Shown piece after piece: positions 7,336-14,502 of a DNA stretch of 19,689 bases (its first letter is position 1; each line of letters starts with the position of its first letter). Origin of the DNA: CAZAPZ01 sp964487285 (GTDB lineage Bacteria > Campylobacterota_A > Desulfurellia > JAADFJ01); NCBI GenBank assembly GCA_964487285.1, contig CAZAPZ010000022.1:1-19689 (forward strand). Direction: 5' to 3'. A model generated the notes under the pieces. It was not told where the DNA came from. It ran no database searches and was given only the letters and a program-made list of their open reading frames with translations. Both the position numbers and the translations under genes were made by a program.

Positions 7336-7707
7336 CTATAATAAACCTACTGACATCGGTATGGCACCGACAACAAATAGTATTGCAGCAATAATCCAGA
7401 ATACCCATACATTATTGTTGTAGTTGGTTCTTTCGCCTGCTTTAGAAAAGTTTACAAGTATAACCCTAATGCCGTTTAAAGCATGGTAAACAACTACTGC
7501 CCATAGTGCTATTTCAGATAGCTTAAAAAGCGGTGTTGCAAGAAATGCCATAGCGCTGTTAAAAGACGCTGGGGATTGAAGCGATGCTATCACCCATTCA
7601 TGTATAAAAAGATAAAGTATGAGAAGCAACCCCGTAATACGGTGAAGCAGCCATGCTACAAAGCCTGCATGCCATCGGTATTTTGCAGGTGGACGATAAT
7701 AAGCCAT
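7336..7707 (-). CDS. sdhC: Succinate dehydrogenase cytochrome b556 subunit SdhC
   Basis: 123 aa with three hydrophobic helices at about 20-40, 62-84 and 101-120. The N-terminal part has the SdhC pattern W-x8-L-H-R-I-T-G (residues 12-26), and YHALNGIRV places the conserved haem-ligand histidine at H75. The ATG at 7707 follows TAGGAGG. It opens the sdhCDAB part of the operon, 198 bp after fumC, the largest gap in the block; a secondary promoter or processing site there is possible but I see no convincing -35/-10 pair. The product anchors the enzyme in the inner membrane and takes part in quinone reduction. Confidence 0.92.
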   Translation of the reverse strand: MAYYRPPAKYRWHAGFVAWLLHRITGLLLILYLFIHEWVIASLQSPASFNSAMAFLATPLFKLSEIALWAVVVYHALNGIRVILVNFSKAGERTNYNNNVWVFWIIAAILFVVGAIPMSVGLL

Positions 7708-7829
7708 TTTCGGCCTCCTATTTATTAAACTGTTTTTTTATATAGATTAAATTTGAAACGATATTCGATAATGACAGTCCAAACCATGCCGCCCCTTCTC
7801 ATTTTCAAAAGTTACGAAACGGACTGCAA

Positions 7830-7840
7830 TTGTCGGACAA
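7830..7840. promoter_or_regulatory. 11-bp perfect palindrome upstream of sdhC
   Basis: TTGTC-G-GACAA is perfectly symmetrical around one central base and lies in the fumC-sdhC gap. It might be an operator or just part of a transcript hairpin. It does not match the LexA, Rex or FNR consensus that I know. Confidence 0.2.
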
Positions 7841-7851
7841 ACTTCCTTAGT

Positions 7852-7890
7852 TTAAGGAGGCTCGGATTCATAATATTTGTTGTTTTTCAT
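7852..7890 (-). CDS. Possible 12-codon micro-ORF between fumC and sdhC
   Basis: An ATG at 7890 stands 9 nt after a strong TGGAGG (7900-7905) located directly after the fumC stop codon. It encodes MKNNKYYESEPP and ends with TAA at 7852-7854. The stop lies in a 6-bp hairpin (TCCTTA/TAAGGA, 7844-7858). The same frame stays open for another 34 codons after this stop, to 7747, so this could be a leader peptide or a small gene broken by a nonsense mutation. I do not recognise the peptide. The rest of 7708-7905 holds no other gene that I can support. Confidence 0.25.
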   Translation of the reverse strand: MKNNKYYESEPP

Positions 7891-7905
7891 TTCAATATGC
7901 CTCCA

Positions 7906-9309
7906 TTAATTGTTATTCGCAGTATAAGGGTTTATCATTTTAGCTGGATCAACAATAGTTCTAAATTCATCTTCGCTGACAAACCCAAGTTTTAAGGCAG
8001 CCTCTCTCAAAGTCAGTCCATGCGTATCGGCCAATCTGGAAATTTCAGATGCTTTATCATAACCTATTGCCCTTGCAAGCGGTGTAACAAGCATTAAATC
8101 GTTTTCCAACAGATCCGATATCCTTTTTGTATTTGCTTCTATTCCTTCAACAAGATGAATTCTAAACGATTCGCACATATCGCTAAGCAGTCTTACGGAT
8201 TGTAGGAGATTGTATATGAGAACAGGTTTATACATATTAAGCTCAAGTCCAAGTCCTGAATCAGCCATATTAATCGCAACATCGTTGCCCATAACTTGAC
8301 AGCAGATCTGAGTCATAGCTTCGCATTGAGTCGGGTTGATTTTACCCGGCATTATAGAACTGCCCGGCTCATTAGCTGGAATTTTTATTTCGCCTATTCC
8401 GCATCTTGGACCTGATGCCAAAATTCTGATATCGTTTGCAATTTTATTTAGAGCGGCTGCCAAAACTTTCAGCGACCCGCTGGTTTCACAGATTTCATCA
8501 TGATTTGAAAGAGCCGCAAATTTATTGGGTGCGGTTACAAAATCTATACCGGTAAGATTTTTTATCTCACCGGCTACGAGTTTATCAAAACCAGCAGGAG
8601 AATTAAGTCCCGTTCCAACGGCGGTACCGCCTAATGCAAGCTCTTTTAGATGAGGCAAACTATTTTTAATCGCCTCAATAGAATGTTCAATTTGGCTTAC
8701 GTAGCCTGAAAATTCCTGCCCAAGCGTCAACGGTGTTGCATCTTGAAGATGAGTTCTTCCTACTTTGATAATGTTACCGAACTGTTCGGATTTTTTCTCA
8801 AATGCGTTTCTTAATGCGGTAACATTGGGTAAAAGATGCTTCATTATCATAATAGTTGAAGCAATAGACATGGCCGTAGGCATAGTATCATTTGATGATT
8901 GAGATTTATTTACATGATCGTTTGGGTGAACAGGACTTCTGTCGCCACGTTTGCCGCCAAGAAGCTCACTTGCTCTATTTCCTATAACCTCATTCACATT
9001 CATATTGGTCATAGTTCCACTTCCCGTCTGCCATACCGGAAGTGGAAATTGGTCATCAAGTTTGCCGTCGATTATCTCATCGGCAGACTGGCAAATTGCA
9101 TCTTTAATTTTATGATCCAAAACACCTATTTTAGAATTTGCGATTGCAGCAGCCTTTTTGAGGATTCCAAATGCATGAATAACCTCAATCGGCATCAGCT
9201 CTGCTCCTATCTTAAAATTAGATGAAGCCCTCTGTGTTTGCGCTCCCCAATATTTATCTTGAGGAACTTTTACTTTGCCGAGAGTATCCAACTCAATTCT
9301 ATACTTCAT
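7906..9309 (-). CDS. fumC: Fumarate hydratase class II (fumarase C)
   Basis: 467 aa, the normal length. It interconverts fumarate and malate without an iron-sulfur cluster. Key segments are SGTMTNMNVNEV (97-108), the HPNDHVNKSQSSND substrate loop (128-141), GRTHLQDATPLTLGQE with general-acid/base histidine 187, and the superfamily signature GSSIMPGKINP (317-327) with catalytic serine 318. The numbering agrees with E. coli FumC (H188, S318). The ATG at 9309 is preceded by GAAGG. It is third in the TCA operon, 36 bp after mdh, and supplies malate to (or takes malate from) the adjacent malate dehydrogenase. Being cluster-free, it tolerates oxygen and heat better than class I fumarase. Confidence 0.96.
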   Translation of the reverse strand: MKYRIELDTLGKVKVPQDKYWGAQTQRASSNFKIGAELMPIEVIHAFGILKKAAAIANSKIGVLDHKIKDAICQSADEIIDGKLDDQFPLPVWQTGSGTMTNMNVNEVIGNRASELLGGKRGDRSPVHPNDHVNKSQSSNDTMPTAMSIASTIMIMKHLLPNVTALRNAFEKKSEQFGNIIKVGRTHLQDATPLTLGQEFSGYVSQIEHSIEAIKNSLPHLKELALGGTAVGTGLNSPAGFDKLVAGEIKNLTGIDFVTAPNKFAALSNHDEICETSGSLKVLAAALNKIANDIRILASGPRCGIGEIKIPANEPGSSIMPGKINPTQCEAMTQICCQVMGNDVAINMADSGLGLELNMYKPVLIYNLLQSVRLLSDMCESFRIHLVEGIEANTKRISDLLENDLMLVTPLARAIGYDKASEISRLADTHGLTLREAALKLGFVSEDEFRTIVDPAKMINPYTANNN

Positions 9310-9345
9310 TTTTGCCTTCTATTTTTCTTATATAGATAGATGTTC

Positions 9346-10293
9346 TTAAAAAAGTTTCAGACCATCAACCTTATCGCATAGCTCTTTCACATGATCGGCT
9401 GAAGCTCTAAATAGGGTTTTTTCTTCATCGGTAAGATCAAATTCCACAATCTCTTCAACGCCGCTTTTTCCGAGTTTTGCAGGAGCACCTACGAATACTC
9501 CATTAACACCGTATTCGCCGTGAAGTGCGGCAGCTATAGGCATAATTTCTTTTGAATCAAAAGTAATGGCTTTTATCATCTTACAAACCGACGAACTGGG
9601 TGCAAAATATGCACTTCCCGTTTTAAGCAATTTAACGATTTCGCCGCCGCCTTTTCTTGTGCGATCAATCATTGATTCTACTCTATCATTTGCAAACATT
9701 TTCGTTATTGGAACGCCTGAAACAGTTGAATAACGAGCAAGCGGCACCATATTATCGCCATGTCCTCCCAAAACAAATGCATTAACATTTTTAACCGAAC
9801 AGCCTGCTTCCCAGGCAATAAATCTTGAGAAACGGGCAGAGTCAAGACAGCCTGCCATGCCCATTATATGATTATCCTGGAATCCGCTTACCTTTTTAGC
9901 AGTGTAAACCATAGCATCAAGCGGATTTGTTACAATAATGAGAATTGCGTTCGGAGAATATTTGGCAACTTGTTCGGTTACGGATTTCACAATTTTTACA
10001 TTTTTCTCAAGAAGATCATCTCTGCTCATACCTGGCTTTCTTGGCAATCCTGATGTAATGACAACAATATCAGAATCAGCAGTATCCGAATAATCGTTTG
10101 TGCCTATCAGCTCGCCGTCGAATCCTTCAATGGGAGCCGCTTCCATCTCATCTAAAGCCTTACCTTGCGGTAATCCTTCTACTATATCAACAAGAACAAC
10201 AGTTTTTGCAAAACCTTTTTCCAAAACACGCATTGCTGTTGTAGCACCTACATGACCTGCACCTATAATACTAACCTTAGTATTAGAAATCAT
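9346..10293 (-). CDS. mdh: Malate dehydrogenase, NAD-dependent (LDH-like type)
   Basis: 315 aa. It interconverts malate and oxaloacetate. The Rossmann fold begins with GAGHVG (11-16), and D36 in LVDIVEG points to NAD rather than NADP. Substrate contacts are R85 and R91 in GLPRKPGMSR, where an arginine in the first position marks malate dehydrogenase rather than lactate dehydrogenase; N123 of VTNPLD, the catalytic D151 and R154 in CLDSARF, and proton-relay H178 in GGHGDNMVPL complete the site. The ATG at 10293 follows GAGGT. It lies between gltA (72 bp upstream) and fumC (36 bp downstream), so the oxaloacetate it makes can feed citrate synthase directly. Confidence 0.96.
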   Translation of the reverse strand: MISNTKVSIIGAGHVGATTAMRVLEKGFAKTVVLVDIVEGLPQGKALDEMEAAPIEGFDGELIGTNDYSDTADSDIVVITSGLPRKPGMSRDDLLEKNVKIVKSVTEQVAKYSPNAILIIVTNPLDAMVYTAKKVSGFQDNHIMGMAGCLDSARFSRFIAWEAGCSVKNVNAFVLGGHGDNMVPLARYSTVSGVPITKMFANDRVESMIDRTRKGGGEIVKLLKTGSAYFAPSSSVCKMIKAITFDSKEIMPIAAALHGEYGVNGVFVGAPAKLGKSGVEEIVEFDLTDEEKTLFRASADHVKELCDKVDGLKLF

Positions 10294-10316
10294 AAAACAC
10301 CTCTAAAATTTAAATT

Positions 10317-10349
10317 GGCCGGTTTTCTTATATAAATTAAAAATCGGCC
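10317..10349. other. Hairpin in the gltA-mdh gap
   Basis: GGCCGGTTTT (10317-10326) and AAAATCGGCC (10340-10349) pair over 10 bp with one mismatch around a 13-nt AT-rich loop. With no T run after it, it looks more like an mRNA processing or stability element, or a weak attenuator, than a terminator. Confidence 0.45.
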
Positions 10350-10365
10350 GATTCTTATTGAATGA

Positions 10366-11667
10366 TTATTTGGAAACGAGCTCTTCGATCTGTTTAGTTG
10401 TAACAGATTTCGGTCTTTCAATAGAAAGCCCTAAAGCCCTATCCCATATTACTTCCGCTGTCACTCCAAGTGCTCTGGCAACACCAAAAAGTACCGTATA
10501 AAAATTGGTTTGCGTTACACCGTAATGATACTGAATAGCTCCTGAATGTGCATCAACATTAGGCCATGGATTTTTCGCCTTGCCCTGTTTTTCCAAAACC
10601 TTTGGAACAACTTTATAAACCACGCTCACCGTTTTGAATATCGGATCGTCGGGCAAGTGTTTAAGAGAAAATTCTCTCTGAGCAGTGTATCGAGGATCGG
10701 TTATTCTTAAAACGGCATGTCCGTAACCCGGAATTACCTTACCTGAATTAAGAGTATCCCAAGCAAATTTTTCAATCTCCTCTTCTGTTGGGACACCTCC
10801 GAATTTCTTCATCAATCCGAGAATCCACTTAAGACATTCCTGATTTGCAAGTCCGTGAAGAGGCCCTGCCAATCCGTCAAGTGCAGCTGAGACGGAATAA
10901 TAAGTATCCGAAAGCGTTGACGAGACAAGATGATTTGTATGTGCACTTACATTGCCGCTTTCATGGTCACTATGTAGTATTAGATATAATCTCATCAGAT
11001 TTTTATATTCTGCATTTTCAATACCCATCATATGAGCGAAGTTAGCTCCCCAATCAAGTGTGGTTGATGGCTCAATGGGCGTATAGGATTTGTAGATTCG
11101 CCTATAAATATATGCTGCAATAACAGGCAATTTTGCAAGCAGATTCATAGAATCTTCCAAAAACGGCCTCCAGTAATCCGTTTTCTGTATTCCTTTCTCA
11201 TACTCTCTGGCAAATACAGACTCTCTCTGAAGTGCTAAAACCGCCATAGCGAATTGTGTCATAGGATGAGTATCTATCGGAGTAGAATCAATTATATGCC
11301 AAATATATTTAGGCACTATTTGACGACTATGAAATTCTCTTTGGAGTTCATCAATAATTTTTCTCGTAGGAATTTCACCTGTTAAAAGAAGATACCACTG
11401 ACCCAAGGGAAATGGGTAGGGGCTACCATTTTCACGAGGAAGTTTAGCAAGAACTTCCGGAATTGTATAACCTCTAAAACGTATTCCCTTATAAGGATCG
11501 AGATAGCTCGTATCACATACAAGTCCTTTGACTCCTCTCATTCCTCCGTAAGCTTGAGCAACAGTAACATCGCCCAGCACTTTATTTCCATGCTCTTTAA
11601 CAAGCTTCTTAACCCTATTACGCCATCCGGGAATAATACTTTCCATTTTGTCAAAAATAAATGACAT
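10366..11667 (-). CDS. gltA: Citrate synthase, mitochondrial/eukaryotic-type
   Basis: 433 aa. It condenses acetyl-CoA and oxaloacetate to citrate. The sequence aligns with mitochondrial citrate synthase rather than the NADH-sensitive E. coli type: HSDHESGNVSAHT, the GLAGPLHGLANQE block with catalytic H271, PGYGHAVLRITDPRY with H317, and NVDAHSGA with D372. The spacings H271-H317 and H271-D372 (46 and 101 residues) equal those of pig enzyme H274, H320, D375. This family is known from Geobacter and from Desulfurella/Hippea, where it can work in reverse (citrate cleavage) in the reversed oxidative TCA cycle. It is the first gene of the TCA operon, with an ATG preceded by AGGGAGG and a near-consensus promoter at 11793-11821. 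Confidence 0.95.
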   Translation of the reverse strand: MSFIFDKMESIIPGWRNRVKKLVKEHGNKVLGDVTVAQAYGGMRGVKGLVCDTSYLDPYKGIRFRGYTIPEVLAKLPRENGSPYPFPLGQWYLLLTGEIPTRKIIDELQREFHSRQIVPKYIWHIIDSTPIDTHPMTQFAMAVLALQRESVFAREYEKGIQKTDYWRPFLEDSMNLLAKLPVIAAYIYRRIYKSYTPIEPSTTLDWGANFAHMMGIENAEYKNLMRLYLILHSDHESGNVSAHTNHLVSSTLSDTYYSVSAALDGLAGPLHGLANQECLKWILGLMKKFGGVPTEEEIEKFAWDTLNSGKVIPGYGHAVLRITDPRYTAQREFSLKHLPDDPIFKTVSVVYKVVPKVLEKQGKAKNPWPNVDAHSGAIQYHYGVTQTNFYTVLFGVARALGVTAEVIWDRALGLSIERPKSVTTKQIEELVSK

Positions 11668-11792
11668 ACCAATCCTCCCTATAAAATTTTTTTTATCAAT
11701 GCAGTCGTATAAATAATGCTCTATAAAGCATTTTATAATTTTCTTAATTTAACATAATAATCAACACGCAATTATGAGTAAGTTCATACTTT

Positions 11793-11821
11793 AATATACT
11801 CCTCTAAAATAATATTGTCAA
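11793..11821 (-). promoter_or_regulatory. Predicted sigma-70-type promoter for the TCA operon
   Basis: On the minus strand a perfect TTGACA (11821-11816) is followed after exactly 17 bp by TATATT (11798-11793). The start site would fall near 11786, giving a leader of about 120 nt before gltA. This leader includes a 6-bp hairpin (AATGCT/AGCATT, 11715-11732). Nothing else is seen in the 180-bp gap to the chemotaxis operon, and no clear terminator for the latter is visible. Confidence 0.72.
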
Positions 11822-11847
11822 TGGTTGATTTGTGTTAAGATAACTTC

Positions 11848-12945
11848 TTACTGCAATACTTTTTTTATGTTTTCAGATTGAGTAGATACATCATTGGCAG
11901 AAGCGCTAAGCACTTCGATTTTGCTTGCCTGTGCTTCAGAAAGTTGGTAAAGCGCTTTTATCTGATTAAAAAGTGATTCGGTGGCTATTTGTATTTTTCC
12001 AATCTCATCTTTTATATTGTCTGAATCATCCGCCGTTCTTTTGGAAAGCTGACGTACGGCATCTGCTACAACTGCAAAGCTTCTACCGGCATCTCCGGCT
12101 CTTGCCGCTTCGATTGCAGCGTTTAGGGAAAGAAGGTTCGTTTCTCTTGCCACCGATTCGATAGATAGTGTAATCTTGTCAATGCCTTTTATTCTTTGTT
12201 TGACCGCTTCGCTTGTTTTTGATAAGTTCTCTCCCATATCGTAAAGCTTGCCGACCATTTCCATAAAGTCATTAGCTGCATTCTGTAATTTGCTCTGTAT
12301 AGCACTAAGATTACTTACGATTTTTTTTGCAGAATGCTGTTTTTCTTCGATTTCGTTCATTTCTTTTTGGATCCGTTCAGTCAACTTTTTTGATTCGGCT
12401 AACTGATGCATGTTGGTCAGTCTGCCTGATGCAACATGAGAAAATAATGTCAAGATTTGTATATCATCATCATTTATTGCAGTCTTTTTAAACTTATTGT
12501 CTATGCCGATAATGCCGAATGGCCTGTCATTTATAGTCAACGGCAAAATAATAAAAGATTTTGACCTAATGGCTTTTATTTTTGCCGCTTCTTTCGAAAC
12601 AAAGTACTCCGGGGGCAATTTCGCATTCTTTTTTACCCAGCGCGGCTTCATATCGGAATATACCAAAAACAGTACGCCGCTGCTTTTATTTATCGGGACT
12701 CTTATTGATTCAATCGGTTCTCCCCGATTCCCAATCGTTTTTACACATTGTAGCCATCCATCCTGATTAATTAGTATGTTAACGCGATCAAAGCCGAGAA
12801 TATTATGCGCCGCTCCGGCAATCTTATCATAAAGTTGTTCCGTATTTCTCGCCGTAACCATTGCAGTGACAGTTTTCGTAAGACCAGCTGCCTGCTGTTT
12901 ATAATTTTTAGTTCCCGTTTTGAATAATTTATCCAGTATAAACAT
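11848..12945 (-). CDS. Soluble methyl-accepting chemotaxis-like protein with N-terminal GAF domain
   Basis: 365 aa with no membrane helix or signal peptide, so it is cytoplasmic. Residues about 20-180 form a GAF-type sensor (NTEQLYDKIAGAAHNILGFDRVNILI near the start, RSKSFIILPLTINDRPFGIIGIDN at 127-150). A coiled coil (about 182-260) leads to the receptor hairpin tip: SVARETNLLSLNAAIEAARA, then GDAGRSFAVVADAVRQL (264-300), the region that contacts CheA and CheW. The second helix ends at 365, so the signalling hairpin is short compared with standard receptors, and I see no clear methylation heptads. It could sense a small molecule or redox state inside the cell. The ATG at 12945 lies 18 bp after cheB; it is the last gene of the chemotaxis operon. 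The receptor-domain call is firm; the ligand is unknown. Confidence 0.88.
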   Translation of the reverse strand: MFILDKLFKTGTKNYKQQAAGLTKTVTAMVTARNTEQLYDKIAGAAHNILGFDRVNILINQDGWLQCVKTIGNRGEPIESIRVPINKSSGVLFLVYSDMKPRWVKKNAKLPPEYFVSKEAAKIKAIRSKSFIILPLTINDRPFGIIGIDNKFKKTAINDDDIQILTLFSHVASGRLTNMHQLAESKKLTERIQKEMNEIEEKQHSAKKIVSNLSAIQSKLQNAANDFMEMVGKLYDMGENLSKTSEAVKQRIKGIDKITLSIESVARETNLLSLNAAIEAARAGDAGRSFAVVADAVRQLSKRTADDSDNIKDEIGKIQIATESLFNQIKALYQLSEAQASKIEVLSASANDVSTQSENIKKVLQ

Positions 12946-12963
12946 ATATAACCCCCGTTAAAG

Positions 12964-14007
12964 TTAATTAGTTCTGCAAAAATCAATCAGTTTTTCAGGT
13001 ATCTTGTTAAGCGGCAGGACTACATCGGCAGCGCCGAGAGCTATTGCTTCGGCAGGCATACCAAAAACAACACAGCTTTCTTTATCCTGTGCAATAGTCT
13101 TGCTTCCCGCTTGCTTCATCTTTAATAATCCCGTTGCTCCGTCAGAGCCCATTCCCGTAAATATTGCTCCTACTGCATTTGTACCGGCATATTTTGCTAC
13201 GGAATCAAACAGAATATCAACAGAAGGGCGAACATGGTGAACACTTGGCCCGCCAACGATTTTAACAATATACCTGCTTCCGCTTCTTGCTAACATCATA
13301 TGAAAGTTTCCAGGAGCAATAAGAGCTGTACCGGGAAGAACAGGCTCGCCATCCACGGCTTCTTTAACTGTAATGACCGATATCGAATTAACCTGTTCGG
13401 CGTAGCTTTTTGTAAATATAGGCGGCATATGCTGCACAACGACTACTCCGGGAGCAACTTTAGGCATACGGCGCAAAATAAAGCGTAAAGCGTCTGTTCC
13501 TCCGGTTGAAGCACCTAAGGCAATTATCTTATTTGTAGTTTGTTTCAAAGAAAGAGAAGGTATTGCAGTGCTGTCATTGGAAGCAGTCGTCTCCCGTAGT
13601 TTTGTCATTTTCTTGATATCAACCGTGTTCGCAGCCCGTATTTTTTCGATAAGTTGTTCACTCATCTGTCCAACTGTAAAAGATGAACCCGGTTTTGCCA
13701 TTACATCAACAGCTCCTATCTCAAGTGCACTCATTGCAGTTCTGCTTCCTTTTGGAGTCAGCGAGCTCACGATGATAACCGGTATTGGAAAATATTTCAT
13801 CAATTTGCTTAAAAATGTAATACCGTCCATCCGTGGCATTTCGACATCAAGCGTTATTACATCAGGTTTGAGCTTAACAATCATATCTCTTGCAACAAAC
13901 GGATCGGGAGCAGCTCCGACAACTTTAATATCGGAAGCTTTTCCAAGCTCCGTTTTAAATATTTTTCTAACAACAGCAGAATCGTCCACGATCAAAACTT
14001 TAATCAT
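12964..14007 (-). CDS. cheB: Chemotaxis protein-glutamate methylesterase/deamidase CheB
   Basis: 347 aa from the ATG at 14007. GTG at 14013 and ATG at 14010 are also in frame, but the ribosome site AGGAG (14017-14013) is best spaced for the third start. The receiver domain (1-120) has D8-D9, phospho-acceptor D54 (TLDVEMPRMDG) and K105 in MAKPG. After a linker, the methylesterase domain (about 157-345) has the catalytic triad S167 (GASTGG), H193 (QHMPP) and D289 (GMGSDGATG). Phosphorylated by CheA, it removes methyl groups from receptors, resetting sensitivity. It lies 12 bp after the second cheD and 18 bp before the receptor gene. All catalytic residues are present. Confidence 0.96.
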   Translation of the reverse strand: MIKVLIVDDSAVVRKIFKTELGKASDIKVVGAAPDPFVARDMIVKLKPDVITLDVEMPRMDGITFLSKLMKYFPIPVIIVSSLTPKGSRTAMSALEIGAVDVMAKPGSSFTVGQMSEQLIEKIRAANTVDIKKMTKLRETTASNDSTAIPSLSLKQTTNKIIALGASTGGTDALRFILRRMPKVAPGVVVVQHMPPIFTKSYAEQVNSISVITVKEAVDGEPVLPGTALIAPGNFHMMLARSGSRYIVKIVGGPSVHHVRPSVDILFDSVAKYAGTNAVGAIFTGMGSDGATGLLKMKQAGSKTIAQDKESCVVFGMPAEAIALGAADVVLPLNKIPEKLIDFCRTN

Positions 14008-14019
14008 CATCACTCCTAT

Positions 14020-14502
14020 TTATTGATATGGATACCAGTCATGTTCTCTTAAGCTATTCACATTTTTTACCGCCGCCTCATCATTTTTATTGGAATAAAC
14101 AATCTTTCTTCCCATTTTTCCTCCAGCATCAATTTCTGCAATTTTAACACCGAGCAGCCGCAATGTCTTTTTACTTTGCTTTATATTTGCTCTCCCTATC
14201 AATTCTCCTGCTTTGTCTGATCCGCCAAAAATTCTCGCTACGATATCACTTTTTGATGATCCGAGTTTAATCATAGCGTTATACATAGCAAGTATAGATA
14301 CATTTCCATATTTAACCGTTGCGTTTTCCAGCTCTTCAATTCTAGGATATAAAAAATGTATGGCACCGCCAAAATGGTATCTTTTATCATGCATTGTTAC
14401 AACAACGGCATTTCCCAATACAGCATATATTATAACCGGTTCACGGGATATAATAAGATAGCCCGGCTCAATAAGCGTTTGGTATTTTATTAAACTGTTC
14501 AT
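14020..14502 (-). CDS. CheD-like protein lacking the catalytic cysteine (second CheD paralog)
   Basis: 160 aa. The fold signature of CheD is visible: a core strand (IIYAVLGNAVVVTMHD), GGAIHFLYP with the conserved histidine H49, and near the C-terminus the strand-turn VKIAEIDAGGKMGRK corresponding to the VGG..GR segment. But in canonical CheD the motif is LGSC with cysteine as nucleophile; here it is LGNA (residues 29-32), and the preceding threonine is also lost. The protein should therefore be unable to deamidate receptor glutamines, and may instead bind receptors or CheC/CheY-type partners as a regulator. It begins immediately after the HDOD stop (TAA then ATG) and ends 12 bp before cheB. 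Low similarity makes the paralogy inferred, but motif order and operon context support it. Confidence 0.75.
   Translation of the reverse strand: MNSLIKYQTLIEPGYLIISREPVIIYAVLGNAVVVTMHDKRYHFGGAIHFLYPRIEELENATVKYGNVSILAMYNAMIKLGSSKSDIVARIFGGSDKAGELIGRANIKQSKKTLRLLGVKIAEIDAGGKMGRKIVYSNKNDEAAVKNVNSLREHDWYPYQ

Noticed and set aside
7852..7854. Recoded stop codon in the fumC-sdhC micro-ORF
   Set aside because: The stop is TAA, not TGA, and no selenocysteine-type element is evident; leader peptide or nonsense mutation is simpler.
7753..7995. Plus-strand 80-codon frame across the fumC-sdhC gap
   Set aside because: It overlaps the 3' end of fumC in antisense and shows no ribosome site; open by chance.
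13568..14026. Plus-strand 152-codon frame
   Set aside because: It is antisense to cheB, whose domains and catalytic residues are intact.
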